NCBI GenBank assembly: GCA_036939975.1
Contig: JALLPB010001976.1
Location: 1 to 10,237, forward strand
DNA: 10,237 nucleotides
Direction of reading: 5' to 3'
Origin: Cyclostephanos tholiformis
Taxonomy: Eukaryota > Bacillariophyta > Thalassiosirophyceae > Thalassiosirales > Thalassiosiraceae
The notes under the pieces are model-generated. The model worked only from the letters and a program-made list of their open reading frames with translations. It made no database searches and was not told the DNA's origin. This document shows positions 7,456 through 10,237 of the stretch, in pieces (the first letter of the stretch is position 1; every line of letters begins with the position of its first letter). The position numbers and the translations under genes were made by a program.

Positions 7456-10093
7456 TGATGAATTCAGCTAGTAAGCATGCCTTCAGTCAAAATGTCATAA
7501 CTCCATGAATATTGGTCCAAACCAAGAAAGTAGCTACCCCGTGGAAAGAGCACATCAAAATGTGTCGAACGATATATAGGTTGCTTAAGTAAAAAATGAC
7601 CACAAATAGGTCCTGCGACAGGGTTTTCATATATGTATTAGTTATCAAAAATCCTAAAAAACAAAAAGACTGACTAGCTGACACTTAATAAACCTCTGTT
7701 TCAACCTCGTGCATGTGCCGATCGAAGCAGTTGCAGCACAGCCAGTGCCCTGGACTGCATGCGCAATAAGTTCTTATCTTTTTACCACAATGGTTGCGGC
7801 ACATGTCTACTGGTACTTCATTTTTGCCGAGGTAATCCACGGCTGATTCCGGTAGCATTTCTTTGCATGGGGAGGTGCAGTCACCAGCTCATGTAGAGAT
7901 GCAATATGCACCTCATCCTCCCATTCTGCTGTTCTTTATAATTTGCCACGATAATCTCCGGTGAAATGCAAGGAGTGTGGGACATCATGGCAGGGTCCCT
8001 TTCCCAAAAGTGACATACCAAAGGCAGAGGTAGGCGTTCACCTCGGTGATGGCAAGGATGAATGAGAAAACACAAGTCTCTCACCCTTGAGTCCTCCAAC
8101 TCTCCTCAATTGAAGGCAATCCATGCCATGGGTTGTTATGATTGTCTATTGCATGCTGATACCAAAAATGCCAGTCGAACAGGCATGTTGCTGAAACGTC
8201 CGATGAACTTCACCCCCCCCTTCATTCCAATGGCAACTCCTGGCTACCCTGCATGATTAATTTGCATCCAATGGCCCACCGGTCACCATCATCCTCATAG
8301 CATAATCCGGCTCCTTCATCCCCCACAAATTGTATGTCATCCCCTCCATCCCGCCCTGAATCATATGACAATCCCCAACGTTCACCCCGTCAATGTCAAA
8401 GAACAATTGCATCACCTCCCCCGGAACACCTTTTGGCCAGAACTTCCATTTTTTATCAGAGTACATCTGTACTTCCCCACCTTCTGCAGGTCGCAGATTG
8501 CCTTCAACACACAGAAGCCCGAATCGAGTACGATGAATTGTCCCATGTAAAAGTAATGCCTGAAGAACCCGCATCAACAATCCGCTGGCAGTCTTCCCAT
8601 TGCCATTGAAATCCCTTGCAATCTGTGGGAGGGGATTTTTTTCCCTCAACAAGTTCAATTGAAAACAAAATGTAAGTCAACACACAGCAAACAGTATTAT
8701 ATTCAGTACCAAAAGGATGTGGCTTGTGGGGGTGAAAGATCCATCCCGGACACGTTCACTGCTGATGCCATATTGACATGCTCTTGTCTAGGCATATCAC
8801 CTACCCAGCATAGAAGACATTAGTCATATGTGTGTTCCATGCCTTGACTATTTGTTGAACGTCAGTGCTCAGGCATCCGTGTAGGTCAAAAACATTGAAT
8901 CCACTTGAATCGGTGGCAAGACATATATGCCCGCATGTTAAATGGGCAAGGGCAGCTCTCATGATCTGGCGGCTCATTTGTGTAGCTCCAATAATCATCC
9001 ACAGACCATCCTTGCTGCCATGACATGAGGAGTCGGATCCCAAGAAATTGGATCATCTTGCCAAACATGATGGGCTGCAATGATGCATCTCCCCCCGATG
9101 CTTGCACGGCCTCACTCATCTTTGCCTTCAGGACCATCATAAACCATGCCATTGGGAAGAAGTAGAGAAAGAGATCAAGGAAGGACTTACCCTGGGGGGT
9201 CCAAAAATGAGGGAGCGACGGCTTGCTGTAATTCCCCCCCACAACAACACGCCGATCAATCCCATCCCAACCCCATAATTGACCTTCTTAAAGGTTTTGG
9301 TCGGGATGCACTTAGTCCCAAAGGGCAAGGACATTCTCCGGCACCGGATCATTGTCGTCATCAACCTCAGGGGCAATGTCCTTTGCCCGATTTCTTTCCA
9401 GCTCAAAAAATTTCATCATCAATCTCCACCGCAGGCTCATCAACAACTTCCGCCACCAGCACCACACCCCACCCCATCCGCGGTGCACACATGGGTACAT
9501 CCCATTGCCCATTGGGATGGCCCTTCTCCCTACCAACGCAATTCCTCCGGGTGCAACTCAACATAATGCCGGGGATTGTTGCTGAGGTAAAGAAAACAGA
9601 CTCGAAATTGTTGCCTTGACAACCGGTCATGCCGAGGTGTGTTGCAATCAAATCCTTGACCTGCTGTTGCGCAGTGGGGTTTGGAAAGGCCTTGACCACC
9701 TCTCTTGATGGGCGGAGCAACTTAACAAGGACAGAGCACCTTGCCCCCTTGCCTAGATGCTTCTTCATTGGGCGTGCCATCTTTCGAAGATTGGTGGATG
9801 TGAGGGAACAATTTTCTACGATAGGGTGTATTTATTCCTACATTAATTTCTCTCTCTTCACCAAAAAACAGAGGCCGGACGAGTTTTTTGACATCAACGA
9901 TGGCACAAAAAGTCCAAACATGAACTTAGCCGCAACAAAATTGATCCTGTTGAGTTGCCATCCAGCTTCCAACAATTTAGCACTGCCATCTAGACACCAT
10001 GATTGGTAATATCCCCACTGCCTTTAATAAGGCGCCCACTATGGACCAATAAAAACTGCCAATCCAATGATGAATCCAGCTAGTTTGACTGAA
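7456..10093. mobile_element. Decayed piggyBac-like DNA transposon, approximate limits
   Basis: Two 10-base motifs recur as inverted pairs outside the transposase remnant and in the same outer-to-inner order. TTCAGTCAAA is at 7482-7491, with its complement at 10084-10093. TATTGGTCCA is at 7510-7519, with its complement at 10042-10051. In addition TGATGAATYCAGCTAGT occurs in direct orientation at 7456-7472 and 10068-10084 with one mismatch. The span of about 2.6 kb suits a piggyBac element. Spacing differs between the ends, and no flanking TTAA duplication or clear terminal CCC was found, so the limits are tentative. The ends may have diverged, or the element may run past the window. Confidence 0.5.
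7685..9780 (-). pseudogene. piggyBac-like transposase pseudogene
   Basis: The ATG is at 9780. The N-terminal part (GARCSVLVKLLRP, then EVDDDNDPVPENV) and FNMRAYMSCHRF resemble, from memory, diatom piggyBac-like proteins. The DDE domain keeps its three Asp: ICLDKSMSIW (codon 8786-8788), VLDSGFCVLKAI (8523-8525) and AIDNHN (8144-8146). Between them are CPGWIFHPHKPHPFGTEY and KEPDYAMRMM. The C-terminus is Cys-rich, with CRNHC, YCACSPGHW and CCNCFDRH, as in piggyBac proteins, and ends at the TAA 7685-7687. Decay is clear: in-frame stops at 9312, 9288, 8801, 8756, 8081 and 7985 (low coordinate), of which those at 8801, 8756 and 8081 probably replaced Trp codons. Frame changes occur near 9405-9410, 8888-8892, 8636-8642, 8562-8568 and 8449-8454, with more between 7890 and 8260. 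It cannot encode an active transposase. Confidence 0.87.
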
Positions 10094-10237
10094 TTCAGCA
10101 AGGTTGTCAGACCAACCGAAATGCTAAAAAACTAATTGTTTGTTCTGTCCTAAAAATCGGTAACTGACCTAGGTGAGTGGAAAAATGAGTGCAAATGAAG
10201 TGGCATGTAGTTCAGGTCGGGAGAAGAAAATTATGAG
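9781..10237. other. Right flank of the transposase remnant
   Basis: No gene is supported here. The first part would be the 5' untranslated region and end of the piggyBac-like element, including the inverted motifs at 10042-10051 and 10084-10093. Beyond 10093 the sequence is A/T-rich and shows nothing recognisable. The window ends before any second gene. Confidence 0.55.

Noticed and set aside
9146..9619. Long plus-strand open frame opposite the transposase
   Set aside because: It is antisense to recognisable transposase blocks and has no conserved motif; it is a shadow frame.

Overview
The window looks like nuclear DNA of a diatom or a close stramenopile with a red-derived complex plastid. 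Genes are split by short spliceosomal introns. Two predicted proteins begin with a signal peptide followed by an ASAF-type motif (TSAF and ATAF), the usual cue for import into such plastids. A decayed piggyBac-like transposon at the right end resembles, from memory, elements common in centric diatoms. The species cannot be named from this sequence alone.

Layout. (1) 27-802, +: an unrecognised four-helix membrane protein, probably two exons. (2) 1264-1978, -: a two-exon plastid-targeted protein of unknown function with one C-terminal membrane helix. (3) 2368-4065, +: myo-inositol oxygenase in five exons, with all six iron ligands and one GC-AG intron; it is divergent from gene 2 across 389 bp. 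(4) 4703-6822, -: plastid-type dihydrolipoamide dehydrogenase (E3) in three exons, convergent with gene 3. Its record is disturbed by a 69-bp direct repeat beside a single N, a one-base frame break in exon 1, and unusual residues at conserved sites. (5) 7685-9780, -: a piggyBac-like transposase pseudogene that keeps its three catalytic Asp positions and a C-terminal Cys-rich domain but has at least six in-frame stops and several frameshifts. Short inverted motifs outside it may mark the element's ends.

How the genes relate. They do not form an operon or an obvious pathway. Inositol oxygenase opens myo-inositol to D-glucuronate in the cytosol. E3 serves the plastid pyruvate dehydrogenase that feeds fatty acid synthesis. 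The two unknown proteins have no visible link to either.

Long homopolymers and microsatellites (G30, T26 after TG10, C12) are frequent and mostly intronic or intergenic. Several apparent lesions lie in homopolymers and could be sequence errors, but the transposase nonsense codons cannot all be explained that way. I found no RNA gene, CRISPR array or clearly new multi-gene system; the most novel items are the two uncharacterised proteins.
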